Source of the DNA: Bacteroidota bacterium
GTDB lineage: Bacteria > Bacteroidota > Bacteroidia > Chitinophagales > Chitinophagaceae
Assembly: GCA_018268105.1 (NCBI GenBank)
Contig: JAFDXG010000192.1
Coordinates: 1-54,377, forward strand
Direction: 5' to 3'
Length of the DNA: 54,377 nt
Part shown: piece after piece, positions 54,247 to 54,377 of the stretch
How the letters are laid out: each line of letters starts with the position of its first letter
Position numbering within the stretch: position 1 is the stretch's first letter
The notes under the pieces: generated by a model
Databases searched by the model: none
Seen by the model: the letters and a program-made list of their open reading frames with translations, nothing else
What the model was told of the DNA's origin: nothing
Translations under genes and position numbers: made by a program

Positions 54247-54377
54247 GGTATAGAAAAGCATGTGCAGTATATTGTATTAAGACGGTCTTCAAACTTTGAA
54301 TATTAAGAAAGCATCTTTTATGGCGCCAATGATATATTTACCGTTACTCCCGCTCTTGTATTTACTGTAGGGGCCGA

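Noticed and set aside
1..54377. CRISPR arrays, tRNA or rRNA genes, prophage or insertion sequences
   Set aside because: No regular direct-repeat array, no tRNA cloverleaf or T-loop consensus, and no transposase, integrase or phage structural genes were seen.

Overview
The window looks like chromosomal DNA of a free-living Bacteroidota, most likely the Chitinophagaceae/Chitinophagales group. The support is a SusC/SusD pair with a ROK regulator and a GH29 fucosidase, the Bacteroidota-type arginine operon built on an N-acylornithine carbamoyltransferase (ArgF'), a GGGP-synthase homologue, a B12-dependent ribonucleotide reductase, several TAnnTTTG-type promoter matches, and A-rich leaders instead of strong Shine-Dalgarno sites. 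Genus placement is inference. I see no phage, insertion sequence, CRISPR array, rRNA or tRNA.

Layout. 0.1-8 kb: uvrB, an orphan ParA-type ATPase, a small esterase, polA, and a convergent amidohydrolase. 8-12.4 kb: prfA, then a leftward ribokinase plus sugar permease pair, and a UDP-glucuronate-type epimerase. 12.5-16 kb: a cysteine-rich DUF3109 protein coupled to a deacetylase-like protein, an SRPBCC protein and an EamA exporter. 16-19.8 kb: leftward comEC-purH. 19.8-28 kb: a small glycan-use locus (leftward ROK-susC-susD closed by a clear terminator, with a divergent secreted fucosidase). 28.3-31.8 kb: leftward nrdJ with its own terminator and a NrdR-box-like dyad upstream. 32.1 kb: GGGP-synthase homologue. 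33.2-40.7 kb: a seven-gene arginine operon, GNAT-argG-argC-argD-argF'-argB-argE, lacking argH. 41-44.3 kb: lipoprotein, secreted beta-helix protein, and an ECF sigma factor with no FecR partner. 44.6-46.6 kb: two tandem S66 LD-carboxypeptidases. 46.8-48.9 kb: metG. 49-54.2 kb: a decayed sulfatase remnant, an unknown secreted protein, an intact sulfatase and a large secreted two-part hydrolase.

How the genes work together. The arginine operon encodes acylation of glutamate (GNAT candidate), phosphorylation (ArgB), reduction (ArgC), transamination (ArgD), carbamoylation of N-acylornithine (ArgF'), deacylation of N-acylcitrulline (ArgE) and argininosuccinate synthesis (ArgG). Two points deserve attention: the GNAT protein with a C-terminal four-cysteine cluster fills the otherwise missing first step, and ArgF' has Val at the position that separates N-acetyl- from N-succinyl-ornithine enzymes. 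The fucosidase/SusCD/ROK locus would capture and trim a fucosylated glycan. The sulfatase/hydrolase end of the window looks like a second accessory glycan region in which one sulfatase has been lost by deletion.

Most of the window is ordinary chromosome. I found no convincing wholly new multi-gene system; the best leads are the arginine operon's leader and enzyme specificities, the nrdJ upstream dyad, the sulfatase remnant and the intergenic repeat family.
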